In this document: piece after piece, positions 18,946 to 28,100 of the stretch
Numbering within the stretch: position 1 is the stretch's first letter
How the letters are laid out: each line of letters opens with the position of its first letter
NCBI RefSeq assembly: GCF_003596335.1
Contig: NZ_QZCH01000011.1
Coordinates: 61,280-125,279 of the forward strand
Reading direction: 5' to 3'
DNA length: 64,000 nucleotides
DNA from: Motilimonas pumila
GTDB taxonomy: Bacteria; Pseudomonadota; Gammaproteobacteria; Enterobacterales; CBDFNC01
Translations under genes and position numbers: made by a program
Notes under the pieces: model-generated
What the model saw: only the letters and a program-made list of their open reading frames with translations
Databases searched by the model: none
Told to the model about the DNA's origin: nothing

Positions 18946-19281
18946 TTATTTATTTGCAACAGGAATAGGCGCCAATTCCCCTGCCTGATACGGCATAAAT
19001 AAGCGCATTTTTTCCTTTACCAGCGCCAATAATGCTTGTCGCTTCGCCAATATTTGTTGACGTCTGCGCTTGATGGGAGCAGGGATATTATTTGCAATTT
19101 GCTGGATGAAAAGACCAAATACACGGCGCGTTTTCTCAAAGCGCGGTAAAAACAGTATCACTTCGTGGCGTGACATGTTGAGGTAAAGGGCGGCAAGGAT
19201 CAACAAAGCAGCCAGCAGCGGCTTTAAGATGGCAGGTTTCAATAATACGAATTTAAGTAATACCCACAAACACATCAACAT
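18946..19281 (-). CDS. Small basic membrane protein, unknown
   Basis: Hypothetical 111-residue protein with one or two N-terminal membrane segments (residues 3-35), then a strongly basic region (KRRRQQILAKRQALLALVKEK) facing the cytoplasm. The gene is credited because GGAG lies ten bases before the ATG and because it fills the gap between the convergent SDR gene and the divergent exporter. I do not recognise the family. Codon use looks ordinary. Confidence 0.5.
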   Translation of the reverse strand: MLMCLWVLLKFVLLKPAILKPLLAALLILAALYLNMSRHEVILFLPRFEKTRRVFGLFIQQIANNIPAPIKRRRQQILAKRQALLALVKEKMRLFMPYQAGELAPIPVANK

Positions 19282-19456
19282 TGGGTGATATCTCCATTTT
19301 TCGCCGCGGCTTCTATACTAAGCTGTCTATCGTTAATTGATGATTCATTGACTAAGAGCATTTTACTTTTCCCGCATGGTTTTAACATACGGGGTAACCC
19401 AGATCTTATGTATTGATACCCTACACTTTCAGTCACCGCACAACTTGGAGCAATGG

Positions 19457-20728
19457 ATGGCGCAACCTTCGGGCAAAATTAATGTATGGCAAGGCGCCAG
19501 CTTATTACTTTCAACATTGCTGGGCTCAGGTTTACTGATTATTCCCGCTCTCGCCGCAAGCGCGGCAGGTAACTATTCATTATTAGCCTGGGCGCTCATT
19601 ATTGCGGCCATGATGCCAATCGTCGTAACTTTTTCAGCGCTTGGTAAGCGCTTTCCACATCAAGCAGGCACTGCTTATTACGTGCAACAAGCTTTTGGTC
19701 AGCGCGCAGCTAAAGCCATTGGCGTCTTGTATGTCAGTATTGCACCCATTGGCCCGCCTGTGGTGTTTATCACAGGTGCTGGCTATGCATGTCAGTTATT
19801 CGATATAAATTTAAGCGCGAGCAGCTATATTGAAATCACCCTGCTGGTCTTAGTCTTTATTGCAAATTGCCTTCGCTTTACCACTTCTGCTTTTATTCAA
19901 TGCAGCATTAGCGTGGTTTTAATCAGTGTAGTAGTGGCCATCTGTTTGTGGTCATTACCTAACGCTCCCGCTATAACAGATAACCGCGCTCCTTCTTTGT
20001 CAATGATAGGCGCAGCTATGGTAATCATGTTTTGGTGTTTTGTAGGTATTGAGGCCATTTGCCACGTCGCGAACCACTTTGCTCAACCTTCTCGCGACTT
20101 TCCTCGCGCCGTTGTACTTGGCGTGGCGATAGCTGCCGCCATTTATATGCTACTGAGTTACTGCGTGTTACGTTATCAGGTATATGGTAGTGCACAGCAG
20201 AATTTACTTTCTGTGACCCTGCTGGCGCAGCATAGCATTGGTCCATTAGGACAAAAGTTGGTGGCCTTAATGGGGTTACTTGGCTGCTTGTGTGCGGTCA
20301 ATTTATACGTGATTAGTTTTACAAATATGCTCGCCAGCTTTGGGGAAAACACTTCTCAGACTTGGCTCAACACGCGTTTGGCCAATGGTTCAGCCATCTA
20401 TGCGTTAATCTTAGTAGTGCTCAGCATCGCCATGACACTGCTTGCCAGAGCTTATTTTCAATGGTCTTTCGACGACTTCCTGCAGTTTGCTAATGCTCAA
20501 TTCGTGCTTATTTATTGCGCGGCCGCAGCTGCAGGAAGTATGTTATTAAAAGGGCGAAGCAGGATGGCTGCGCTATTTTCGCTACTATTTTGTACAGCCA
20601 TGCTCTATTTTGTGGGAGCCAGTGGTTGGTATTGTTTGTTATTTCTGGGCTTGGTATGGGGCGGCTTGTTTTTATGCCATAAAAAGGAACGAGCGCGTTC
20701 CTTTAAAGCGGATAGCAGATTTTCTTAA
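19457..20728 (+). CDS. yjeH: YjeH-like amino-acid exporter (APC family)
   Basis: Inner-membrane APC carrier of 423 aa. E. coli YjeH exports L-methionine and branched-chain amino acids. The N-terminus (WQGASLLLSTLLGSGLLIIPALAA) and the central MFWCFVGIEAICHVANHF to RDFPRAVVLG closely follow YjeH. About 11-12 membrane helices are visible. The ATG at 19457 is chosen because GGAG precedes it and E. coli YjeH begins at the equivalent place; an upstream ATG at 19376 would add 27 unrelated residues. It is monocistronic. Confidence 0.85.
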   Translation: MAQPSGKINVWQGASLLLSTLLGSGLLIIPALAASAAGNYSLLAWALIIAAMMPIVVTFSALGKRFPHQAGTAYYVQQAFGQRAAKAIGVLYVSIAPIGPPVVFITGAGYACQLFDINLSASSYIEITLLVLVFIANCLRFTTSAFIQCSISVVLISVVVAICLWSLPNAPAITDNRAPSLSMIGAAMVIMFWCFVGIEAICHVANHFAQPSRDFPRAVVLGVAIAAAIYMLLSYCVLRYQVYGSAQQNLLSVTLLAQHSIGPLGQKLVALMGLLGCLCAVNLYVISFTNMLASFGENTSQTWLNTRLANGSAIYALILVVLSIAMTLLARAYFQWSFDDFLQFANAQFVLIYCAAAAAGSMLLKGRSRMAALFSLLFCTAMLYFVGASGWYCLLFLGLVWGGLFLCHKKERARSFKADSRFS

Positions 20729-20821
20729 TGCATTAATATATGGAGTTATAAGCTTAAGCGGCGCTGGTTTACAGCGTCATATTAACTAACGGCTTTTACA
20801 CATTAAACACGCAAGAATCTA

Positions 20822-21253
20822 TCAGCGGATCACTCCGCTGGCTATCATGGCTGGTTCGTTCTCAAAAATGGCCATGGCCGTATTCATCATTTTAAAGCCT
20901 AGTTTTTGGTAAAATATCTCTTTGCCTGGTACCGCGTAAAGCAGGATTTTTTTATGCTCACTCGATTGGTTGATTAAGTATTGCATAATGGCCTTGCCTA
21001 AACCTTGACCATGGTAATCCGGATGAATGGCCACATCACAAATATACGCGCAATCATAGCCATCAGCTAACACTCGGCCGGCGCCAATAAGCTCTGCCCC
21101 TTTAAATACAAAACATACATAGCGGCTGTTGCTAAACACCATTTCGAGCTTATCGGCCGGTTTGTCGCCTAACGGCGCAATGTGATACAAATGCGATAAA
21201 GCCTGCCAATCAATATCTTGAAGGTGGTATTGCCATTGTAAGCATGATGTCAT
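20822..21253 (-). CDS. GNAT-family N-acetyltransferase
   Basis: A 143-residue GCN5-related acetyltransferase. The acetyl-CoA loop is HPDYHGQGLGKAIMQYLI (Q/R-x-x-G-x-G/A form), after the beta-4 strand AYICDVAIHPD. The C-terminal YAVPGKEIFYQKLGFKMM is the usual last motif. AGGA before the ATG supports the start. The substrate is unknown. It is similar in layout to the GNAT at 61244-61648 but is not a close copy. Confidence 0.9.
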   Translation of the reverse strand: MTSCLQWQYHLQDIDWQALSHLYHIAPLGDKPADKLEMVFSNSRYVCFVFKGAELIGAGRVLADGYDCAYICDVAIHPDYHGQGLGKAIMQYLINQSSEHKKILLYAVPGKEIFYQKLGFKMMNTAMAIFENEPAMIASGVIR

Positions 21254-21628
21254 TTCGATTTCCTATCAAATTGTATGGTGTTTTTTCAACAAAGTGACAA
21301 AACTGAACACATTGTTAACACAAGCAAAATGCGTTTTCACTTATTGGAGAAGAACCAACTCTCATAGGCGTCAGCACTCTAGTCCAGCACTCAGGAGCTT
21401 TTAAAGTGTAGTAACTAAATAACTCTCTTTGAAAGCAGGCTAAAACTAGAGTCTTTATAGTGATTTTTTAACTCTGATATATCAGTTAAAAAAGTATATT
21501 CGGCTAAACTGTATATTTTAAGCATGAGAGTTACCTACTTTAAAAATGAATGTTTATCATACACTCGAAACGTTTCAGTATAAACAGTAACTATATAAAG
21601 CTAAAAAATATACAGCTCACCATCTTAT
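21254..21628. other. AT-rich gap with hairpin 21464-21493
   Basis: No gene was seen. The main structure is TTTTTTAA (21464-21471), CT, the perfect palindrome CTGATATATCAG (21474-21485), then TTAAAAAA (21486-21493). This is a nested inverted repeat that could terminate the lipoprotein transcript on the minus strand, but the stem has little GC. The rest shows no clear promoter or operator. Confidence 0.4.
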
Positions 21629-23422
21629 TTATTTCAAAACTTTAGTAATGAAAGTATTTGCCAAGCTTGGTTCACTAGCATCCTGAGAAATAGCGAAAAG
21701 CTGATTATTACTACTATAGTATAACCACTTTGCATGGTGAAACTTATTATCCAACTTTGAAAGACTAATAGAGTTCAACAAACGCTTGTCTTCTTTATTT
21801 ATTATTTTTATCTCACTTTCCGATAAAAAGTCAAAATCTTGCCAGTTGCTAACTATATTACTTTCAGTGACAGCGATCTGGTCACCATTATCAGAAAACG
21901 CAATAAATTTTCCAGTAACGCTTTCATCGTTAGTAATTCCCCCAATCCATGTACCGATTTTTTCATCAGGTTCCTTCAGCGAAAAGATATCTCCGTATCC
22001 ACCATAAACAAACTGATGATTTTTTCCCAACCAAAAGTAGCCATATTTATAATAATCATCATGATAGACATGATGCTCGCCATCAAAATCCAAATTTTCT
22101 TTGAGCTTGGTGTAGACAATGCGTTTTGGAGAGCTGGTTGATAGCGTATAAGCCATATCAGCGTCATAGTTCATAACTATTTTATTCTGACTAAAATCAT
22201 GTCCTAAGCCCTCATACACTTGCTCTTCAAATGTGTTAATACTCATACGAAATAATGGTTCAGAATTTCCGTCAGGAACGAGTAATAAAGTATCGTTTTT
22301 AACAATTAAGTTTTGTACCGCTACAGACGGGAAAACACTTTGAACTTGAGAGTTAGATTTATCTCGTTTATTAAAGTCAATAATATCAATCTGTTGTTCA
22401 TAATAACTCCCTTGTAGTATTGCGATTCGACCAAGTTTACTACTGTTATCTACAGTTAATACTTTTGGAGTACCAGATAATGGAAATTTATCGGTTCGGT
22501 CTGCTTGAATGTCATAAATGTAAACAGCATTATCCGGGAAAGACGATGTCATAGCTATAACATCTAAGCCTTGTAAATAGGCGGTGTCTAGTACATTAAA
22601 TGGCAACCGCTTGCTGCTATTAACTGCAATCGATGTATCATTAATCGTTGCTGGTTTCACTGCATAGTCAACGGAGTAAATAACCGGACTACCATGGACG
22701 GGATACTCACAATCTTCATCATAACAAGCGTGCAAAGACATCTCTCCTTGATGCCTGCCTTCACCAAGTATATGGGGTAATTTCAATTGTAGATCTAAGT
22801 CAATCACACCATTTTCTCTGGTCTCAACAAAACTTGTGGCGATAGATTTTTCGTGAATGGTTTTATAAAACAACTGCTCTATGTATGGGCCAGATACATT
22901 AGCTTTTTTCTGTATAATGTTTTCACCTTCACTATTACCGATTTCGCTGGATAGTATTAAATCGTTATCGCTAGCAGATAAACGTTCTTTCAAATCCACA
23001 AGATAAGAAACGTTAACTTTTAGCGGTGAACCTTTTACATGTTTTTCACAATTTTCATCGTAACAGAACATGAGATTTAACGAGGTTTGACTTTCTCCAT
23101 CACCAATCATATAACCGGGTTTGAACTGTAATTCGTAAAATCCTTCAGTGTCAGAGGTGACATTAATGAAAGCAGAGTTCAGCATACTTTCTGATTCATC
23201 TACAATACCAAAATAAACTAAGCCATCTGCTTCTCCAGATGCACTAACTCTAACCGTTGAGTACACCATATCTGTAGTATGGCCTTGAACAACAATAGAT
23301 TCATCTGGACTTGAAAACTTCAAGCTTTTATCGCTGCTACTCCCGTCGCTGCCACCTCCGCCTCCGCCGCCGCAAGCAGAGAGGGTTGCCAATGATAAAA
23401 TAAAAAACGCAAAACGAGACAT
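21629..23422 (-). CDS. Large exported lipoprotein with tandem Cys-pair repeats
   Basis: Predicted lipoprotein of 597 aa: the signal peptide ends in the lipobox LSAC, followed by a Gly/Ser linker (GGGGGGGSDGSSSD). Two tandem modules of about 100 residues follow. They contain LMFCYDENCEKHVKGSP and LHACYDEDCEYPVHGSP, so each has a C-x4-C pair and the same GSP turn. The second half (from about residue 260) is beta-rich and could be a propeller-like domain. I do not recognise a named family. It is monocistronic with AAGGA before the ATG. A surface or periplasmic binding role is inferred only from architecture. Confidence 0.75.
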   Translation of the reverse strand: MSRFAFFILSLATLSACGGGGGGGSDGSSSDKSLKFSSPDESIVVQGHTTDMVYSTVRVSASGEADGLVYFGIVDESESMLNSAFINVTSDTEGFYELQFKPGYMIGDGESQTSLNLMFCYDENCEKHVKGSPLKVNVSYLVDLKERLSASDNDLILSSEIGNSEGENIIQKKANVSGPYIEQLFYKTIHEKSIATSFVETRENGVIDLDLQLKLPHILGEGRHQGEMSLHACYDEDCEYPVHGSPVIYSVDYAVKPATINDTSIAVNSSKRLPFNVLDTAYLQGLDVIAMTSSFPDNAVYIYDIQADRTDKFPLSGTPKVLTVDNSSKLGRIAILQGSYYEQQIDIIDFNKRDKSNSQVQSVFPSVAVQNLIVKNDTLLLVPDGNSEPLFRMSINTFEEQVYEGLGHDFSQNKIVMNYDADMAYTLSTSSPKRIVYTKLKENLDFDGEHHVYHDDYYKYGYFWLGKNHQFVYGGYGDIFSLKEPDEKIGTWIGGITNDESVTGKFIAFSDNGDQIAVTESNIVSNWQDFDFLSESEIKIINKEDKRLLNSISLSKLDNKFHHAKWLYYSSNNQLFAISQDASEPSLANTFITKVLK

Positions 23423-23770
23423 AACAAATCCTTGTTAAAATAAAAACCACCGAATTGTAACAAACTTAGCCATCACAGAAAATACAATTAAAACATGAAC
23501 TCAACCCAACTTTAAAAATCACGTTCTTAGCCAGTAAGAAATGAATAATTGGAGTGCACTGTTGGAGTGTCAAAGCAAAAACCGATTCACCTTTCGCCAA
23601 AGGTGCTATTAATTCCCAACATTGCCAAGAATGAAACAAGCAACAGCGTTCAATCTAACGCACTCATTTCATATAATGTTTGAAGTGGTACCATATCCTA
23701 AAAAACGCTTAGAACCATTTAATTAAAATGGCTAGCCTTAAACGACTTTAATAATCATTGGCATCAGTGA
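23423..23770. other. Gap between polB and the lipoprotein gene
   Basis: No gene was seen. A perfect 7-bp stem (CACCTTT, CGCC loop, AAAGGTG) lies at 23588-23605. Read on the minus strand it is followed by AATCGGTTTTT, so it is a weak candidate for the polB terminator. The remainder is AT-rich and should contain the promoter of the lipoprotein gene. Confidence 0.35.
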
Positions 23771-26137
23771 TTAAAACAGCCCTAATTGGTCGTCTACGAT
23801 GGCATCAAAGTCCAAACCTATTGCCGGCAAGATAGCGTCAGCGATGGGCTTAATTTGTTTATCAACATAGTGATCATAATCTATCAAACTACTGATGTAT
23901 TCCATCGGTTGTGGGCCACTGAGCGTCATCAAATATTCAATACTGCCTTTGCGCTGATAACGCAGCGGTTTTCCAAGGCTACGGTTTTTGTCATCCGCCA
24001 GCATCGCAGCCCGGGCGTGAGGAGGAATGTTTTTGGTATAACTGTTAAGAGATTGCCTTAACCGCTTTTTGTAGATTAAATCGGCATCACGTTCGCCGCG
24101 ACGAGTCGACTCAACCCACTCACGAATAAACTCAGAAGGATCTTCATTTGCAAAAATTCGTTGGTATAAGGTTACTTGAAACTGCTTAGCCAGTGGCGTC
24201 CAGTCAGAACGTACCGTCTCTAACCCCTTAAACACCAGTTTTTCTTGGTCCCCATAGCCGGTTAAACCGGCGTAGCGTTTTTTACTGCCTTTGTCCGTGC
24301 CCCTGATAGTCGGCATAAAAAAGGTATGGTAGTGAGTTTCAAACTCCATCTCTAAATGACAGGTTAAATCGTATTCCTGGGCTAACTTTTGTTGCCAATT
24401 TTGGTTAATCAGCTGCGCTAAGTCTTGCCCTATTTGATTAGCTTGTTCGGCTGTAGTGGCTTGGTTCAACCAGACAAACGTCGAGTCTGTGTCACCATAA
24501 ATTACTTGATAGCCTTGTTCTTCAATCCACGCTTTACTTTGCTTCATGATGTCATGACCGCGCAGGGTGATCGAACTGGCTAAGCGAGTATCATAAAAAC
24601 GGCAGCCGCCAGAGCCTAACACCCCGTAAAACGAATTCATAATGATCTTTATCGCTTGTGACGCCGCGCTGTCTTGTTGCTGTTTAGCTTGGTCGCGGGC
24701 TTGCCACAACTGATGAATGATATCAGGTAAAAAGTGGGTTTCACGGCTGAACATGGCATCTAAGAAGCCGGGAATGGCATGCTCGGGTTGCTTTAATCCT
24801 TCAATTAAGCCCACAGGGTCAATTTTAAAGGTGCGTATGATAGAGGGGTACAAAGACTTGTAATCGAGTACCAGTACGTCTTGGTATAAACCCGGTGCGC
24901 TTTCCATGACGTATCCACCGGGGCTCGCTAAACCGCCATCAGCAGGTAAATTAGGAGCCACATAACCGGCGCGATGCACTTTAGGCAAGTACAAATTGGT
25001 AAACGCCGCAACTGACCCGCCGCTGCGCTCTAGCTCAAGGCCGGTTAATTGAGTACGCTGCTGTAAAAACGCTAACAAATGGGTGTGCTCAAAAATATCC
25101 CATACCAATTTACAGTCTTGCAAATTGTACTTGGCGAGTGCGACTTTGTTGCGGGCAAAATTATGATTTATCTCAGCCATGCGATTGTCGACATCGTCCG
25201 CTGCTTTCCCTTGCCCAAGTAAGGCTTGAGCCACAAACTCTAATGAAAAGCTGTCAAATTGATAAGTCGCTACTTTGAGCGCGTCGATGCCATCTATCAC
25301 CACCCGGCCAGATAAGTCCATGAAACCGGCACCTTGTTGGCTATCACGCCAGCGCGCAGTTGAACCCGCGCGACCAAACTCAGGGCTTAAGCCACAAGCT
25401 ATTGCTCGCTTTATGAGTAAACGCATATCAAAGCCGACGACCGCCCAGCCAATAATAATGTCCGGGTCGTAGTGATTAAGCCAGCTGATAAACCCTTGTA
25501 ACAGCGCAGTTTCATGTTCGTACCAATGAACAAAGGCAGGTACATCCTCGCTGCCATGAGTCGCCGTTGCCTCACGCTCTCCGACCATCAGAACCCACTC
25601 ACCCCAATCAGCATAAAGGCCAATGGAGTAAAGTACGCCTTTTTCTGAACACTCAATATCGAGAGAAACGGTTTTAAAATTCGGTTCAAACGGACTTGAT
25701 TTGAGCTGTGCATTGGTGACTTCTACATAGCCGTTTTTGGCTTGAAAATTGCCAGTAAACTGCATGCCACCTTGAATAAACCGCTCCATCAAATAGCGAT
25801 CGGGTGCCTTTATATCGCTTTCATAAACCGCAATATTTGCGCCTTGTAAAAGCTTCGCCGCTTGGTTGGCTTGATAACCCGAGTGAAAGTAAAGGCCGAT
25901 CACGGCTTGATGGTCAAAGGTCGTTAAACCGAGAGGCTTAAGTTGGTAACGAAAAGCTTTTAGCAAGCCAGCAAGGTGGTCTTGCTGGCTTGCCTCAACA
26001 AAAAAAACCACCGGCTCCGGCGCCGTTAATAATCGGTATCGCTGCTGTTCGCCTTTGACCCAAAACTCGTTCACTACGCCTTGAGAAGAGGAGGTGCTGG
26101 CGCGGGTTAACAAAAAGCCGCTGGCTAGAGGTTGCAA
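23771..26137 (-). CDS. polB: DNA polymerase II (family B)
   Basis: Repair and translesion DNA polymerase of 788 aa with 3'-5' exonuclease and polymerase domains. Exo I is LDIE (D160, E162), Exo II is GWAVVGFD (230-237) and Exo III is YNLQD (D341). Polymerase motifs are DYKSLYPS (425-431), KIIMNSFYGVLG (497-508) and YGDTD (547-551). The protein ends QLGLF, a beta-clamp-binding type tail as in E. coli. The start is TTG at 26137 with AAGG upstream; no ATG fits. The usual Exo II Asn (GWNVVQFD in E. coli) is Ala here. No LexA box was found upstream. Confidence 0.96.
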   Translation of the reverse strand: MQPLASGFLLTRASTSSSQGVVNEFWVKGEQQRYRLLTAPEPVVFFVEASQQDHLAGLLKAFRYQLKPLGLTTFDHQAVIGLYFHSGYQANQAAKLLQGANIAVYESDIKAPDRYLMERFIQGGMQFTGNFQAKNGYVEVTNAQLKSSPFEPNFKTVSLDIECSEKGVLYSIGLYADWGEWVLMVGEREATATHGSEDVPAFVHWYEHETALLQGFISWLNHYDPDIIIGWAVVGFDMRLLIKRAIACGLSPEFGRAGSTARWRDSQQGAGFMDLSGRVVIDGIDALKVATYQFDSFSLEFVAQALLGQGKAADDVDNRMAEINHNFARNKVALAKYNLQDCKLVWDIFEHTHLLAFLQQRTQLTGLELERSGGSVAAFTNLYLPKVHRAGYVAPNLPADGGLASPGGYVMESAPGLYQDVLVLDYKSLYPSIIRTFKIDPVGLIEGLKQPEHAIPGFLDAMFSRETHFLPDIIHQLWQARDQAKQQQDSAASQAIKIIMNSFYGVLGSGGCRFYDTRLASSITLRGHDIMKQSKAWIEEQGYQVIYGDTDSTFVWLNQATTAEQANQIGQDLAQLINQNWQQKLAQEYDLTCHLEMEFETHYHTFFMPTIRGTDKGSKKRYAGLTGYGDQEKLVFKGLETVRSDWTPLAKQFQVTLYQRIFANEDPSEFIREWVESTRRGERDADLIYKKRLRQSLNSYTKNIPPHARAAMLADDKNRSLGKPLRYQRKGSIEYLMTLSGPQPMEYISSLIDYDHYVDKQIKPIADAILPAIGLDFDAIVDDQLGLF

Positions 26138-26309
26138 TCAATTGCCTTTAATAACAAGAAACGTCTCTTGGCACTATAACAAACATCTGCTGTTCGGTGA
26201 TAAATTTCAAGGAAGCGGCTTATTTATACTAAACTTAATAAGGTAGCGACGGCGATGAGCGGCCACGTAATATATCAGGGCGATTTTACTCTGTTGCTAG
26301 GGAGTAGCC

Positions 26310-26891
26310 ATGAATACATTTGATCTGTTGCTTTTAGCTGGCGCTTTGTGCGGTGTCATCATGGTAGCCGGCGGTATTTTATTGCTATACAAAGGCGCGA
26401 TTTCCCTTTCTAAAACTGCTACCCCCGACGCCTTTACGATTGCTTATAAAAAAGAATTGCGCATATCAACCCAGTATCCGGCATTAGGCATCTTTTTGAT
26501 CGGTTTAATGTTTGTATTTTTCAGCGTGGTAATGGGTAAACCCAACATCAATACCCTTACCGTAACAGGAACGACCACTGGCATTGACGAACCCGTGTTT
26601 ATCTCAATCAAAACGGGTACTTGGAGCTCTGGCCTATCTCACCAAGGCGAGTTAGTCGAAACCTTTCACCCTCGCCTAGATACTCTACAAATCGTGGTAT
26701 CAGCCCCAGGTTACGACAATCACGTCAAAACAATCCAAGTCGATACCGCTAATAAACAAGCCGATTTAGGGCAAATAACCTTAACCCAAAAAGTTTCCAA
26801 AGCCAGTTTGCTGGAGTCGAAAATAGTGCCGTTGCCAAACCTTGATACCTTACCTGATCTCAACCACAGTCAGTTTGGAGCGGCGCGATGA
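26310..26891 (+). CDS. Membrane-anchored protein with carboxypeptidase-regulatory-like domain
   Basis: Hypothetical 193-residue protein. Membrane segments lie at about residues 7-29 and 56-73. The remaining ~115 residues are periplasmic or cytoplasmic and beta-rich (DTLQIVVSAPGYDNHVKTIQVD, then ADLGQITLTQKV), like CarboxypepD_reg/transthyretin-type folds. AGGGAG precedes the ATG. Its stop overlaps the next gene by four bases (ATGA), so the two form a small operon. I do not recognise the family; an envelope role is inferred. Confidence 0.65.
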   Translation: MNTFDLLLLAGALCGVIMVAGGILLLYKGAISLSKTATPDAFTIAYKKELRISTQYPALGIFLIGLMFVFFSVVMGKPNINTLTVTGTTTGIDEPVFISIKTGTWSSGLSHQGELVETFHPRLDTLQIVVSAPGYDNHVKTIQVDTANKQADLGQITLTQKVSKASLLESKIVPLPNLDTLPDLNHSQFGAAR

Positions 26892-27214
26892 GACTGATAC
26901 TGATAGGCTATGTGTGTTGGCTTTTAAGCACTGGCGCGGCGTGGGGACAAAACCCACAAGCAGAAATTCAAGGGCAAATATCTTCGGCAGCAAACGGCCG
27001 AGCCATTGCAGGGTTGACCGTTTTCTTATTACATCCAGAAATAGGCCGCAGCCGACCGGCAATCACCGATCCTTATGGTACATTTATATTTTATGCCATC
27101 CCTCTCATGCCGAGTCCCTACTACCTCGAAGTTTACTGGGGCCAACAATTGATTTACCGAGATACACTGGCGGTGCAGCAATACCGGGTATTGCTGCCGC
27201 CATTGCAGTTATAG
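26888..27214 (+). CDS. Small exported carboxypeptidase-regulatory-like protein
   Basis: Exported 108-residue protein. The signal peptide MRLILIGYVCWLLSTGAAWG is followed by a single beta-sandwich-like domain (EIQGQISSAANGRAIAGLTV, ITDPYGTFIFYAIP). The pattern of a G-x-I start and DPYGTF turn is that of the CarboxypepD_reg group. It is translationally coupled to the preceding gene. Its last six bases overlap the 3' end of the convergent binding-protein gene, which is a rare tail-to-tail overlap. Function is unknown. Confidence 0.65.
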   Translation: MRLILIGYVCWLLSTGAAWGQNPQAEIQGQISSAANGRAIAGLTVFLLHPEIGRSRPAITDPYGTFIFYAIPLMPSPYYLEVYWGQQLIYRDTLAVQQYRVLLPPLQL

Positions 27215-28099
27215 CTTATTACCGGTCTTGACCACCTTGCCCTGAGACAACTGCCATCTTTGTAAGCCTTGCTTCAAGACAATTTGCTTACGATCGATAA
27301 GGTCGACAACCAGCACCTGTGTATTTGCAGGCAAGTGCTTGGCTATTTCGCCCGGTAATGCTTTATCCAACACTAGCCAAGCCTGAGGGTACTGTTGTAG
27401 CCAGTTGTTAAGTTGCGCAATATCAGCATCACTTGAAGCAATCGTCAACGCCGGCCCTTGAGCCACAGCCATTAAATCATTGCCCACAACAAAGTCGTTC
27501 AGCTTATCGGACAATACGATCACAGCATCAATCTGCTTTTGTAACAGCCATTCACTGTTATCGTATTGCAGTTGGTTGATTTTAACGACTAAGCGGGCCT
27601 GATTGTCAGCTATTTGCTGCTGATGTTCTGGCCAAATTCGCTGGAGATCTTGGCTGATAATATGCGCCATCACAACCAAGTTTGCCGTGTTCAGCCAAAC
27701 GTAAGGCGACATAGTGCCATCAGACTTTGCTACTGTAGCAACAGAGCGAGCATAAGGGTCGATGGCTTGGCTAGCATCGATTTCAATCACCTGAATATTG
27801 TGCTGGCGAGCCGCTGGAAAAAGCGGGTCTTGGGGCCACACGCTGGCGATTGTAATGACGGCTTTAGCCGCGCCCGCTTGAGACCCGACCTGGGCTTCCC
27901 CTTTGCCGGAAAACCAATGCGGTAATCGCGTTAAGCCATATCGCTGCGGAGGCAGGTAAGTCGCCTGCACTGGACTCCCTTGCAACAGGTATTGAGCCAA
28001 CCATTGCGTTGCCGGGGTATGGGTTAATACATCATTGGCCACTGCCGGCAGCGAGACTAAGCTCAGCCATAAGCACACTGCGCTAAATAGGTATTTCAT
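27209..28099 (-). CDS. Second periplasmic binding protein of the metal ABC system (FpvF-like)
   Basis: Exported 296-residue protein with signal peptide MKYLFSAVCLWLSLVSLPAVA. The remainder has a TroA/ZnuA-like two-lobe pattern (AVITIASVWPQDPLFPAARQ; SPYVWLNTANLVVMAHIISQ), but the usual three-His metal site is not evident. It is the last gene of the TonB-PepSY-ABC operon, two bases after the permease stop. A second binding protein at this place corresponds to FpvF in the Pseudomonas pyoverdine locus, which binds the siderophore rather than metal alone. That role here is inference. GAGGAAA before the ATG fixes the start. Confidence 0.75.
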   Translation of the reverse strand: MKYLFSAVCLWLSLVSLPAVANDVLTHTPATQWLAQYLLQGSPVQATYLPPQRYGLTRLPHWFSGKGEAQVGSQAGAAKAVITIASVWPQDPLFPAARQHNIQVIEIDASQAIDPYARSVATVAKSDGTMSPYVWLNTANLVVMAHIISQDLQRIWPEHQQQIADNQARLVVKINQLQYDNSEWLLQKQIDAVIVLSDKLNDFVVGNDLMAVAQGPALTIASSDADIAQLNNWLQQYPQAWLVLDKALPGEIAKHLPANTQVLVVDLIDRKQIVLKQGLQRWQLSQGKVVKTGNKL

Positions 28100-28100
28100 C

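Noticed and set aside
26138..26309. LexA box expected before polB
   Set aside because: No CTGT-N8-ACAG could be found on either strand.
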